Shown: positions 48,182-58,838, counted from the first letter of the stretch. The stretch: 64,000 bases of DNA from Punica granatum (GCF_007655135.1 NC_045132.1:9176001-9240000); one strand, 5' to 3'. Translations and numbers: made by a program. Notes: generated by a model not told the origin, from the sequence alone.

Positions 48182-51100
48182 GAAAATATGAGACGTGAGA
48201 TGAGTGGAGGAGAGGTAGTGAGTAGTTATTTTTGTGATTTTACCATTTTATTCTTTATCGTATGGTTATTGTAAATCCAAACATATGCAACATGGGTAAA
48301 ATCAGAAAGAAAAAGTTAGATGAAAAACTTCCCCTGACGTATAGTAATAACAGATATATGCATCTACTGGAAATATATATATTTGTGTGTGTATATATAT
48401 ATAATGCTGAAAGAGAAGGTACGTATTCTCAATGTAGTCGACTCAGAATCAAAAAGTCTTGGATTGTATCTTTCCAGTGAGATTTACGTGTCTCTTTATT
48501 TTGCTATAATTCTTATTGTTTTTTGTACTAGGCTTATCTGTCTTCCTTGTGATCCAAAAAGGCGTTCTCGACCTATGCATTGCCTTGAAACTAATCTGCG
48601 CTGGACCAGGATAGTCTATCATGCAATTGTGAAAATTGAGGAATTGAGGATATATCACTCCGATCTATATGATTCAATATTTGAAACATATGCGCAAGTA
48701 CTTTTGTGATAATTCAACAAATTACTCGATTAGGCAATTTACTTAAGGTTAACTAATATTTTATTTAGAATTTGCTGAAATTCATGTAAATTTTACTTGA
48801 TTTATAGGTGTCATACCATCATATTTGCTCCGACCGTATTGTAAAATTCAAATTTTACATGTACATCTTTTATTTATCGGTTGATTGTTTGGGAGTTTTC
48901 TCAGTTGTTTGATGTTAGATAGAGTAGAGTTCTTTTACTCATCATATTTCGGGTTCCTTATCTGATTGTCAGCTTCCATTTATTTTTTTATGAATAACTG
49001 TGTGAGCTTCCATGCACGTGCAACATAAGCGATTAAAATTTTATTATGTAACTTTTTTTTATAAGAATGCTCGTGAATTTATTATAAAGAAATAAAAATT
49101 TTAATAATTAATAAATGAGTACGGATAATTTTTTTACGAATAGATAAATATGGATCTCATAATTATCAGATGAATACATATGCCATCATAATTGATGGTG
49201 ATTGGATAGGAATCTGCATCGATTGTTTGAGAAGGATTGTAATCCGCATTCGTCGTGGATAAGAATAGGAATGGCAAATGCAATTTCTAGCTACTAATTA
49301 CACTCGGAATGTATTAGGTCCGATTAGGATAACACTTGACTCAAATGATGAAAATGCCCTTATTCTCCTCTTGAATTTACAAAATCCGCCATTAAAGGTA
49401 GTGATCCAACACCGCCGACCTTGATGGCGGGGGGTGGCAATTGCCTTGGGCTACCACAGCCCCTCTCTCCATTCCCGTCGTCGCTTCTACGCGTACTTTT
49501 TTTTTATTTTATTCTTTTCAACAATTTCAAATTTTAGTTTATTTTTATAAAATTAGGAAACGCATTTATTTTTCAACAAAAAAATAGTCATTTCACTTTA
49601 AAATCTCAATCCTAAACATCAGCCTACAATAAACACATGTTGGATTAATATTCAACATCATTATGATTTAAATCTCATCTTCTTCCTCTTCTCTATCCCA
49701 TAAATCCAACTACGAAACATTATAGACACAAGAAGACTGCGGGTCCTCAGAGTCTAAATGAAAATTTACATAGCATATTGCATGTATTTGTATATATCTG
49801 ACTATTATGAAAAAGGAAAAAAGAAAAAAAACTTCTCATCTAACTTTTAATTTTCGGAATTACTTTTATATTTTATTTTTCTACTAACTCCACTTTTTCT
49901 CTCCTTCTATATCTCCACTTATCTCTTTTTTCACTCTCAAATCAACATATAAAACAAAAAAAATCTCAGAATTTAATCAGGTTGAATTTACTACTCTCAT
50001 CATCATTAACTTTCTATTTCATTCAATCAAAATTTTATATGTTCTCATTTTGTGATTAGTTAGTCTTTTTCCGTACATCAATTTATTTTAATTAAAAATT
50101 TCAAAACAATTATTGCAATCATGTATGCATTTAGTATCCATGAGTAACGCACATAGGCCTCTAGTAATATTCAACGTGAAACGAACGGTCAGCTCATCTT
50201 TTATATAAAAGTTTAAACTAATAGAATGATTCATGACTTCAATTAGCAAACGTACCCTTTTTTTTCTTTTTATTCTTCGTATGATGTGAGACATAATTCT
50301 AGGTAGATATCTTCTCAAACGTGGATGTAGCTGTCCAAAGAGATATAATTGATTGAATGAACAAAAGATTAAAAAAAAAAATTGATGATCCTAGAAACAG
50401 TCGAAAACCTTCGCCGCTGAAAAGGAAAGGGCACAGATGAGGATCGGGGCCAAGTGGTAGGGGAATTGAAAGGGAAAGGGGAGAAAAGAAAGCAAATTAA
50501 AGCAAAGGGGACAATGACAAAACGGAGGCGGAGGATAGACACGGCGACGGTGCGCGGCATGCAAGTTGGAAGCAATGCTGTGGAGACACATGTCCCCACT
50601 TGCATGCATCCGACAAAAATCCCATCCCATTTGATAATTAAAAAAATCAATGCTGTCCATATCTATTTTTGTTTGTCAAATTCATCCCTCTTCCATTCAA
50701 TTTCAGCTCCATGTTTATCCCCTTCCTCGTGTACATGTATGCATTTCTCAATCTGGGATTATTAATTTAAATCAAATTATTACCGAATTATTGGTTAATT
50801 GATTTCGTCTCAGCCTCAGCCTTTCTTTCTGCTCGACAAAGGCATGAATGAGTATTCTGGATCAAATCTTATTATAAGTCCTAATACGAACAAGAATAAC
50901 GAGGGGGAAACTACCAAAAAGTCACTGTATTCTGGAGTTTTTTTAAAAAGAAACCTCATAAATTTAGAACAAGAATCATAAATAAAGTGAAATAATCGAT
51001 ACTTACATTTCACTAATGAGAATCGAATTTAGGAGACTAGAACCTCTTGATTCCAAGCTGATGACGCCTTATTCCACTGCACTCTGGAGTTTTCTTCTTT

Positions 51101-51272
51101 AACCGTATATAGCATTTCTTATTTTATGAATAAAGCCATTACATTGCATGAAATTTTGAAAATACTTTATTTGTAATTATTATCTTAATTATACAAATTA
51201 AAATAATATTGAAAATTATTTAAAAAGAAAAAGAAAACAATATTAATTGTCCGAGAGAGAAGGAAAATAGGA
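48182..51272. other. AT-rich spacer
   Basis: No gene could be supported. Short open frames near 48383-48709 and 50391-50765 show no domain or codon pattern. Near 51000-51090 is a weak tRNA-like SINE relic on the minus strand. Confidence 0.55.
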
Positions 51273-51310
51273 GGGGCGGAGGTGGGTCGTCGCAAGATCA
51301 CCTCCGCCCC
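51273..51310. repeat. GC-rich inverted repeat
   Basis: Perfect 12-bp arms GGGGCGGAGGTG and CACCTCCGCCCC around a 14-bp loop, just upstream of the tentative ATG at 51332. Confidence 0.7.
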
Positions 51311-51331
51311 CTCTCTTCAAAGGGCTTGTCC

Positions 51332-52209
51332 ATGGCGTCTCGATCATCAGAGGAGTCGTTGAAGGTATGCCCAATACATCTATCTGAATTCTACGGATGG
51401 CGTTTATGGAAGTACGAATTTTCGTGTTTTATTTTGCAACTAGAGCACGCGTTATTTCCCAATCGAAGTTCGGTTCTAATCTGAGATTTCTTTTCTATTT
51501 TCCGCAAAATTACCTTTTCGCTCTACATTTCTCTCTGCAGAGTCATCTAACTTTGGAAGGTAGAGTCTGACTCCAACCGTCGATTCGACGTTATTTTGGT
51601 GAAGTTAGGACGGGTGATCTCGTCATGGTCGAAGGCCTAAAGGAGCGACTGACAGCCGAGTTATTCAACCTATAGACACCACGGACCTCTAACCCCACAA
51701 CTTAATTTATTTTTATTTTCAATTAACAATAAATATAATAATAATAATAATTAAAGAAGATAATTCTATTCTTATTAAGTGAACTGAATGTTTTCTTAAA
51801 AATCCTTCAGCTGTTCCGAAGGTTTTGATCCGTCCTACAAATTCCAGTAAACTGAATTAGTGGGCCTCGGCCCATGTTTGAAGCCCAAATTGGAAGGCGA
51901 CTTGCATTCATCTCGTAGGTCACGGACTACGGCAGCTGGCATATGGGTATCTAATTCAAATGCCCAGAATCAAGGGAGAATATTTACTCTCTAAAATTGG
52001 ATTACGGATTCTTTTTTTCTTTTCGATATATACTAATGATTTTTCATTCTCTCTGTGACTCTCCTCTCTTTAATCTTAATACTTCCCTCTCCATTCTTAT
52101 CTTTTGCAGGTCATCAGAGTTAGGTCAAGGAGATCACGCTGGTGAGCTTCATAAAATCCTCGTCAAGTTATGCGACACCATCAGTCACCTTCGTCAATTG
52201 AAGTTTCCG
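51332..52209 (+). CDS. Tentative 5' end of a split gene, unknown product
   Basis: An ATG in good context (CCATGG) opens an 11-codon segment, MASRSSEESLK, that ends exactly at a GTATGC donor (51332-51364). A second segment, 52110-52209, lies between a TTTTGCAG acceptor and a GTAAAA donor and encodes LGQGDHAGELHKILVKLCD and SHLRQLKFP. The phases fit only if an AG at 52119 is used as acceptor. I do not recognise the product. No further exon was seen before the element that begins at 52480, so the gene would be truncated or the call wrong. Confidence 0.22.
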
Positions 52210-52459
52210 GTAAAACGTAATCACCTTCGTGAAAATATTTCCCCTATTGATTTTCCTTTTCTCATCTCCTCAAATTCTATAATAGATACAGGAAAAAGAT
52301 GAGACAACTTCCTTGATTGACGTAATAATCACCTTAGGTGTTCTTATCATCAAAGGGACGAACCATTAGACTTTTTAAAGGCAATTTTCCCTTCTCTGTG
52401 CGACGATTAAATAATAAATATTACTTTTTAATTCTCTTATGTAACCAGTAAAATTATTT

Positions 52460-52480
52460 TATATATATATATATATATAT
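52460..52480. repeat. (TA)n at the left edge of the caulimovirid-like unit
   Basis: About ten TA units touch the end of the minus-strand coding region. A similar TA run is at the other side (58029-58047). Confidence 0.85.
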
Positions 52481-53789
52481 CAGCAAATGGCGAGCTTGGG
52501 TTCAGGTAAACGAATGGCACTGGCGAAATTATCGAGCATATTCTCCAGTTCTCAGGTAAAAGCCAGCGGGTATTCCTGCACATCTCCGTCATCGACAAAC
52601 CAGTCCAACCAGGGTTCAGCACCCGCCACGATCACTGGCTTGATAAGTTCGAAGAGGAGTTCATATCGGATTCCCGTATTGCTCATCTGCAATACTGATT
52701 TGCTAGCCTCATGCACCCGAGAGCGTCCGCCCAATGTCTCAACACGTGGATCATTACCGGACAAAAAAGTATGGAGAACTCCAGACTATGCCTGCAACTT
52801 TCCATTAGTAAGATGTCCACTTTTTCATAGTTTTCATCCTCACTATGTAAATTGCAGGGTTTTTGAAAATCATTTTGGAAAAAGTTTTTTCTTTCCCATG
52901 ACCAGTACCACCCGTCAGTCCCTTTTGGTGTGCTAGCACAGAACTGGAGTATCTTGGTAAAAAAGGAAATTATGGTTGAAGAAAAATCCTGGAGACTTAC
53001 CTCGGAGATTTTCGAGACTATGTCATCAGGAAGTTTTGAAAGAAACAGGATTTCTCCTGCTTGAGGGAAAATGCCACTGAGAGTTACTTCAATGGGTTTT
53101 TTGGAAAACAAATTTTCAATCACATTTTCGATGGGGGAAACATGTGACCGAATTATCGGTGGAGTTGATGATGACTCCAAATCCTGCTTGAATTTTACAT
53201 TTTCTTTTTCAAGAGCACCTTTTTCTCTGAGGCAGGTCTCAGAACACTCTAAGACTTCTATTCTTTCCGCACAGAGGCTTTCGATTTCTTTTTTGAAGCC
53301 TTCATTTTCTTTTTCTAGAATACCTCTCCTTTTTTCACTCTTTTTTAATTTCGTTTTTAGAGCATGGTTTTCTCTTTGCATTTATGCAAAGTGCTCTGTG
53401 AAATTATCGAACTCAACTAACCTGTTCTGGAGGAAATCTTGAGTCTGAGCTTTTTGGAGGGATAGCTCATGTTGCAGTGAATCGATTTTCAAGCAAAGTT
53501 CCTGCTGCAAGGATGCTTTGCTGTTGCTTTGTTCCTCCATATGGAATACCAATGCATTTATGGATTCCTCACCCTTTTGAGAATTCTTTATGGAAGCCCA
53601 TAAATCATCCAAGATGAGTTGTTGCCTGGGGTCAGGCCGCCAAGCCGTGAGGCTAGACTTTATGCAGAACCGCTTCTTTGGAGGTAGAGGCGGATTCTGA
53701 TGTTTATGTGTTTTGCTCCTAGAAGAGGAGCCTTCGCAAGCCTGGTCAAACCAGGGGAGTTCCATGTTCCTGTATGTAGACATGAACAA
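52480..53789 (-). pseudogene. Coiled-coil ORF of unknown function in the caulimovirid-like unit
   Basis: A frame from 53789 (with a likely start at the internal MELPWFDQ) runs 135 codons to a TAA at 53382; the next codon is an ATG in the same frame and the text continues for 232 residues to 52683. A frameshift near 52690 is then needed to enter the last segment (ending WLDWFVDDGDVQEY), which has another in-frame stop before the final TGA at 52480-52482. The middle is Lys/Glu-rich with heptad-like spacing (KLKKSEKRRGILEKENEGFK), so a coiled coil is likely. The C-terminal part is Trp- and Leu-rich and globular-looking. No RT, protease or nucleic-acid-binding motif was seen. I do not know the function. 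Confidence 0.55.
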
Positions 53790-53792
53790 GGG

Positions 53793-54092
53793 TTATGGCA
53801 AGTTTATGTTTAAATCAACTACCACTGGTTCTTGGTAGAGATAATGGCCAATAACTAGCTCATAATCTTCCCGGGTTTTCAAAGTGGAATTGATATGCAA
53901 AAAACAGGGTTTTTTATTGCAATGAGGAAGACTCTTGCAATGCCTGTCAAAATAGGCACACAGAACATCATATACAGGATGATCGATGAGGGCACAAATG
54001 TTATGGATATATGAGGTATATATACGATCCATAGAGTCTGTTTCCCCGTCTTGTATATCATTTTGTATTTTCTCAAGACTGTCGTCTTGCAA
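53793..54092 (-). CDS. Small ORF after the polyprotein, unknown function
   Basis: A 99-residue frame starting MQDDSLEKIQND and ending VVVDLNINLP, four bases from the next ORF and about 70 from the previous one. It contains HPVYDVLCAYFDRHCKSLPH and several Cys/His, but they do not form a standard zinc motif. The compact spacing argues that it belongs to the same unit. Family not recognised. Confidence 0.5.
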   Translation of the reverse strand: MQDDSLEKIQNDIQDGETDSMDRIYTSYIHNICALIDHPVYDVLCAYFDRHCKSLPHCNKKPCFLHINSTLKTREDYELVIGHYLYQEPVVVDLNINLP

Positions 54093-54160
54093 CAGTTCAA
54101 ACAGTCATTGGTGTAACCACTCTTGAGCGGATTCCACGGCCATTTCCTGCACAAAATGAA

Positions 54161-55981
54161 TTAGTCTATTTTGTAAATACATTTATCAGAGATGAAATGG
54201 AATTTTATTTTGTTTCCAAGCTTATGCGTTTCTATGCCAGATGAGGTGACAAGGAACGGTTTTAAAAGCTGGATGAATGGGGTGCCTAGTATAACCTTAT
54301 GGTTAAGGTTTTTTACTAGCAAAAATGATGTTTTGTACCGGACTCTATTCTGTTCAACTTCTACCTCACTCAACTTATATTGGATGTCAAGTTTGGTACC
54401 ACTAACCGAAGAAAGTGATTCTGTTGTTTTTTCATAGAATCTGGCAGGAATGAGTTGTTCGTTAATGCAGTTTTCATCTGCGCCTATGTCAAACAGAGCA
54501 GTTGCATCAACAAGCAGATTATGGTTTATGACTAGCGTGATTTTGATCAACCATCTGTTAGGAGAAGGTTCCCCTATCATGGTTAGAGTTTCATGCTGGT
54601 CCTTTTTGGTTTGGTCCAGGGCCAGACTTTCATCTGGGTTTTTATCCTGGTTCATGAGGACTTTGTCAGAGCTGTCTGAGGGTTTTGATGCCTCAATAAT
54701 GAGCTCTTCCAAACGACCAATTATCGTGGAATGTTGTTGTGTCTCAAACTTGAGACAATCAATTTCACTCCTGAGAATTTCGACTTCCTTTTGGGCATCA
54801 AACGAGGTTTTATGAGCTCGTTTCTTGTCGTGCCTTTTAAGGATTTCAGGGAGGTTGTAATTAGGGGTTTTGATCTCGCCTTCGAGAGTGCCCTGTTTCA
54901 ACTTCTCAAGATAATGTTTTCTTAACAAGGGGTTCTGGATTTGATCTGCTATTTCTAGCAGGAATTTATGATATTTTGTTAAGACATTTATCGATTTTTC
55001 ATCGGATGACCAGTCAAGTTCATCCATTTGCAGGCCATCTTCATCCTCTGTTGAGGATCCTGTGTCAGAGTTAGAAGACTCTATCAACAGGTTGCAGACC
55101 TGGTTTTTGATTTCTTCATCAATTTCCAGTTGATGAATCTTTTTGTTAAGGTAACAATACCTCTGGGTATGGCCAGTTTTCCCACATTTGAAGCATTTGA
55201 AAGAGGAGCTAAATTTCTTTTCGCTCTTTTCATTGGATGGTGCTTTTGGGGGAAACCTAGGTTTTTTATGGAATGGTTTGGGCTTATGTTTTCTGCTGCA
55301 ATCTCCACTGCAGGTTTTGGTTTTTTCGACCTTTTTGTCGACTTGAAAAGAGGGATTGAATTGCTGGCAGAAATTGCCAAGCTCTTTCCTGGTCTGGGCC
55401 TTTTCTTTCTTCAATTGTTTTTGGAGTTTGTGCTGAGTACACATTCGGATACCTTCTTTATGGATGAAGCTGATGAGCTCTCCATAACTCAGTTCTTTGT
55501 AAGGTATCCGGCCATGATTTATGGATTTGATTTCGTTTCGGACTTGTTCTCCTAACAAGGTTGGCAGACTTGCTAAGAATTTTTTTTTCCAAAACGGCTG
55601 GTTGCAATCCTCTCTAGACATGACCCTAGTGAGGAAGGTATCTTTGTACTGTCTAAAATCAGACAGTCTTTTACATTTTAGGTTTGAGAGCAACTCTAGG
55701 TTTTTGTCTTTGAGGTGAGAGGGGTCTCCTACGAAATGTTGGGAGATGGCAAAGACTAGGGTTGCTATGGCATCAGGGATATCTTCATTGTTTGAATCCC
55801 ATATGATCTCACCTGTTTCATCTGTCTTGACGCTGGTCATGATTTCATTTTGTTGAAAGGGTGATAGGTAGTTATCCCACCATCCCTTCAGTTGACCAGT
55901 AAACCCTGCTATTAGCAAGTGTGCTATGGCTGGGTCAGACAATCGGGTCTGGGTCTTGTAGGCAGTTGACACCATAGTCAT
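54161..55981 (-). CDS. Coat protein / zinc knuckle / aspartic protease polyprotein (caulimovirid-like)
   Basis: An intact 606-residue frame. Residues about 25-190 resemble the coat/gag region of caulimovirid polyproteins found in many plant genomes (GQLKGWWDNYLS, REDCNQPFWKKKFLASLP, YGELISFIHKEGIRM). A Lys-rich basic stretch follows, then a CX2CX4HX4C knuckle CFKCGKTGHTQRYC (about residue 260), an acidic Ser/Asp/Glu stretch, and a C-terminal retropepsin-like domain with ALFDIGADENCINEQLIP, where the active-site triad reads DIG rather than DTG or DSG, and VILGTPFIQLLKPF. Coat protein would package nucleic acid and the protease would process the polyprotein; both roles are inferred. In relatives RT follows the protease; here the frame stops. 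Upstream, related text continues without a start codon but with stops at 56201 and about 56065, so the original protein was probably longer. Confidence 0.8.
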   Translation of the reverse strand: MTMVSTAYKTQTRLSDPAIAHLLIAGFTGQLKGWWDNYLSPFQQNEIMTSVKTDETGEIIWDSNNEDIPDAIATLVFAISQHFVGDPSHLKDKNLELLSNLKCKRLSDFRQYKDTFLTRVMSREDCNQPFWKKKFLASLPTLLGEQVRNEIKSINHGRIPYKELSYGELISFIHKEGIRMCTQHKLQKQLKKEKAQTRKELGNFCQQFNPSFQVDKKVEKTKTCSGDCSRKHKPKPFHKKPRFPPKAPSNEKSEKKFSSSFKCFKCGKTGHTQRYCYLNKKIHQLEIDEEIKNQVCNLLIESSNSDTGSSTEDEDGLQMDELDWSSDEKSINVLTKYHKFLLEIADQIQNPLLRKHYLEKLKQGTLEGEIKTPNYNLPEILKRHDKKRAHKTSFDAQKEVEILRSEIDCLKFETQQHSTIIGRLEELIIEASKPSDSSDKVLMNQDKNPDESLALDQTKKDQHETLTMIGEPSPNRWLIKITLVINHNLLVDATALFDIGADENCINEQLIPARFYEKTTESLSSVSGTKLDIQYKLSEVEVEQNRVRYKTSFLLVKNLNHKVILGTPFIQLLKPFLVTSSGIETHKLGNKIKFHFISDKCIYKID

Positions 55982-56200
55982 TTGCTGCAGGATGCTCAGA
56001 ATGTTATATTCGGACTGCCCGTCTATGTTCCACTCATAGATGGCATTGGCACTATACCTATTTTAGACAATGCTAGGTTTTTCTTCTAGCACTAGGTCTG
56101 GTGCACTTATGGTAGTGTAGTAGGGTTTTTGGGGTTCCTGCCACACTATTTTGTTCAAATCTCCAGATTTATCGATGGCGTTGACATTCGAGCCCTCAGA

Positions 56201-56725
56201 CTATTGTGTCTTATGTTTGGCTGCTTTTAATGGTGTTCCAGGCTCTATTCCTGACAAGGGAGTGCCTAGGACGATCATTTTAGGCAGACTCGTGGATGTG
56301 GAATCTTCCTGGAGATTTATATTTTTTATTTTTCTCTCGAGCTCCTGATTAAACTCTTTCTTCCTAGAGACTGGGATCTCATGGGGTTTAAAAGGAGGTT
56401 TTCTGAGAGACTCTATGGGTACAGGTTTTGGTTGGTTCGGACGACTAGAGGTCCCTACCTGGTTGGCTACAGGTTTGGTGACTTCTTGTTCTATCCTATC
56501 CAATTGGGAACCTATGGTGGACAGATACTGGTTTGTGAAATTATTTTGTTCAAAGATGTTTTTAATATATTTGGGGGCCAATGAATCATCCACTTTCTTT
56601 TTGAAAGGAGAAGCTTTGATCTCCTCTTTTTGATAGGTTATTTTGAGGGTACCTAAGGGCGGATGTGTTGACTCAACCGGGTCTGCGTTAGCAAGATCCA
56701 CTTTATGGTTTTCTGAGTTACACAT
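56201..56725 (-). pseudogene. N-terminal part of the caulimovirid-like polyprotein
   Basis: A 174-residue frame with ESTHPPLGTLKI, IEQ-type IFEQNNFTNQYLSTIGSQLD and a Pro-rich end (GTPLSGIEPGTPLKAAKH). It ends in a TAG at 56201-56203, after which the same reading frame continues towards the coat region with another stop near 56065. The phrases match the segment that precedes the coat domain in related plant sequences. Nonsense changes have split it from the intact ORF. Confidence 0.7.
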
Positions 56726-56814
56726 ACCATTCTTTCAGGTACAAAATGGTTTTTGAACCAATCCCAAAACAGGATGTTTGTGGAGTTTTTTAGCATGAAT
56801 GCTGTCCAACTATC

Positions 56815-57096
56815 CTAAATGTGATGATTGATTAATTCTTCAGAGAAGGACTCGAAGAGCCAATTTCTCTTGTCATCATTATGGGTTCCTAGGAAATCCT
56901 TCCTAAGGTTATCGAAATCTATCTTAAATCCCCTGATTATCCTAATCAGAGTGGATCTCCCTGATTCAGAGGATGTTTTCTGGGCATTTAATTCAGATTT
57001 TAAATTATCGAGTCTTTTATGGAGAGAAGCAAACTTATCGGTTTTTTGGCTATAAGAGCCACATGCATGAGAGGGAATCATCTTGAACAAACCCAT
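56815..57096 (-). pseudogene. First ORF of the caulimovirid-like unit, interrupted
   Basis: A 93-residue frame from an ATG at 57096, with LIRIIRGFKIDFDNLRKDFL and THNDDKRNWLFESFSEEL. After the stop at about 56815 the frame stays readable for some 30 codons (through NILFWDWFKNHFVPER), so the stop looks like a lesion. A frameshift near 56725 leads into the next segment. Similar text occurs at the N-terminus of related plant polyproteins. Function unknown. Confidence 0.6.
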
Positions 57097-57930
57097 ATAT
57101 CAAAAACAATAAATCTTCCAGTCTCTCAAATATTTATCAAGATATTCAAACAGCATATCAGTTTCTTACCTTTTCAGTATTCCAATCTAATCCTAGACGA
57201 AATCTCTAGAGCTCTATAGAACCATTAGCTTAGTGGTTTGAAGATGCTAAGCCGTATCTAATTCTTCTACCCAGCTTCTCTCAAGATCAAGATCTAAGAC
57301 ATACCTGGACGAACGGTAGAAGCCTCACACAGTGTTTCCCTGCAAGATCTAGCACATACCTTACCCAACTGCTATACCTGGATTTAACAATAATAGTAGG
57401 CAGACAAACTCAGTACGACTCTCTTCGGATCTAAACCCTACCCCAACTGCTGTACCTAGACGAACGATAATGCACGAGGATAACTCTACTCCAGTCGATA
57501 ACCTCCATCTACTTAGACGGTGTTCATAACACTATCGGGCCATTGTCCAATTTTCTCCCTGACACTACCCTAACCGTCGGGACTTACAAACGGGAATACC
57601 TTAGGACTCCCCCCAAGTTCCTATGAACGGTGAATGTGTAGGGTCCATTAGAGCGACTGGATGGACATTAGAGCCTCCTAACATTACTTCTTATGCTAGC
57701 ATCAGTTCATTGTGTTACTGGATCTAGACACTTGGAGAGACTTACGCTATGGGTGCCTAATTACTATGTTTACCAGTTTCAGTTCATTGTATAGATATGT
57801 ACTTTGCCACACCTGCTGAGGAACATTATATGAATTTCTACCAGCCATGAAGGCGGTCCTAGATGAAATGGCCTACGAGATCTACTGGATCTGAGAATCA
57901 AAACGGACTATACATCCTATCCCCACTTAT
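57097..57930 (-). other. Long leader between PBS and first ORF
   Basis: About 830 nt with no long ORF but several short ones. It has a more balanced base composition than the surroundings and several near-repeats of the type TGCTATACCTGGA / TGCTGTACCTAGA on the plus strand. Long structured leaders with small ORFs are typical of caulimovirid pregenomic RNA; folding was not tested here. Confidence 0.5.
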
Positions 57931-57943
57931 GGCTTTGATACCA
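57931..57943 (-). other. Primer-binding site of the caulimovirid-like unit
   Basis: The coding strand reads TGGTATCAAAGCC, one mismatch to the 13 bases complementary to plant initiator methionine tRNA. In caulimovirids this site marks the start of the circular genome numbering. Confidence 0.75.
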
Positions 57944-58028
57944 TTTCTACCCAAGATCTATCGTAAGGGATAACCATAGAATACTGAAAGAACAAGAATC
58001 TGATATGCATGGAATATCAACATACATA

Positions 58029-58047
58029 CATATATATATATATATAT
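58029..58047. repeat. (TA)n on the right flank of the caulimovirid-like unit
   Basis: A short CATA/TA run lying about 90 bp beyond the PBS. The other flank of the unit also ends in a TA tract. Confidence 0.85.
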
Positions 58048-58249
58048 TAGATGTTATTTATGTGTGACATTAACACTATGCTTGGAAATCCTCGTCAAGG
58101 GGTTTGAGAGGGGAGGTATTTGCAAGGTAATGAAAGGCTTAGAGGGTAAGGTTTTGAGGGGGATATGAAGGGATTCCTACATCTTTATTTGGATAGAGCC
58201 CATTAAAGAGTTTGGAGGGGTTTGACTAGGTGTATAATTGAGTCGAGCA

Positions 58250-58500
58250 GAGTCAACCCCAAACACAAGAGGCTCGAAACTCAGCTCGTTCATGAAAGCT
58301 CGGGCTTGAGCTTGGCTCAAGTTTGATAAAGCTTGGAGAGGTGAGCTTCAGCTTGGCTCGTGGACTAGCCGAGTGGCTTGAGCTCGAGCTCGAGCTCGTC
58401 AGGCTTAGTTCAGTTTTCAAGCTTGAGTACCTCAGGCTCGATAAGATCGATAAGGCTCGAGCTCGACTTGGGCTTTGCTCGGTTGAGCTCAACAGAATTC
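58250..58500. repeat. GCTCGA-rich low-complexity stretch
   Basis: Dense imperfect GAGCTCGAGCTCGAGCTCG and AGGCTCGA units. The minus-strand Ser/Leu-rich open frame here is a by-product of the repeat, not a gene. Confidence 0.75.
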
Positions 58501-58642
58501 TAAATTTGACAAAAACAAGGATAAAACACATCCAAAATCCATATTAGAACATAAAATTTTTAATCCATAACACAGTAATCTTTATCTAAACCAAAATGCA
58601 TAATAACATTGCCACCTAAGGCTAAATCCATAACACAATTAA

Positions 58643-58797
58643 AGTGGTTGTGTACAGTGACGTCCGCCCTCGTCAGGTGACCAATAGGTCCCATATTCAA
58701 TACTCATGCGGAACTATACATGCTTCTTTATTAGATATTTGGAATTTTTATTTCATAGTACTAGGCTCATGGCCTCCCTTATAACTGAAAAAAAAAA
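58643..58797 (+). mobile_element. SINE family 2, copy 1
   Basis: Ends with GGCCTCCCTTATAACTGAA and a poly-A tail, and shares CTTTATTAGATATTTGG/AAG with 59533-59675. The tRNA-like head is decayed (AGTGGTTGTGTAC and CATATTCAATACTC instead of clean A and B boxes). Confidence 0.6.
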
Positions 58798-58838
58798 TTC
58801 ATGACACAAAACATAATTCACAATAGAAATCCATAATA

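Larger units (their letters stand above)
52480..57943 (-). mobile_element. Endogenous caulimovirid-like element lacking a visible RT
   Basis: On the minus strand, in order: an initiator-tRNA-type PBS (57931-57943), a long leader, two interrupted upstream ORFs, a coat/zinc-knuckle/protease polyprotein and two further ORFs of unknown function. ORFs are closely packed, with gaps of only a few to about 70 bases downstream of the polyprotein. No reverse transcriptase, RNase H, movement-protein motif or LTR was found. In-frame stops and at least one frameshift show it is an old, inactive genomic copy. It may be part of an endogenous plant pararetrovirus (family Caulimoviridae) or a non-autonomous relative. 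Confidence 0.7.

Noticed and set aside
50391..50660. 89- to 103-residue open frames on both strands
   Set aside because: No domain, signal or splice context; they overlap each other and lie in spacer DNA.
52487..52936. 149-residue plus-strand open frame, and an exon-like piece ending at GTAAAA
   Set aside because: It is antisense to the C-terminal part of the minus-strand coiled-coil ORF, which has the better protein-like text (ELENMLDNFASAIRLPEP). I treat the plus-strand reading as a shadow.
58253..58531. 92-residue Ser/Leu-rich open frame
   Set aside because: Produced by the GCTCGA low-complexity repeat.
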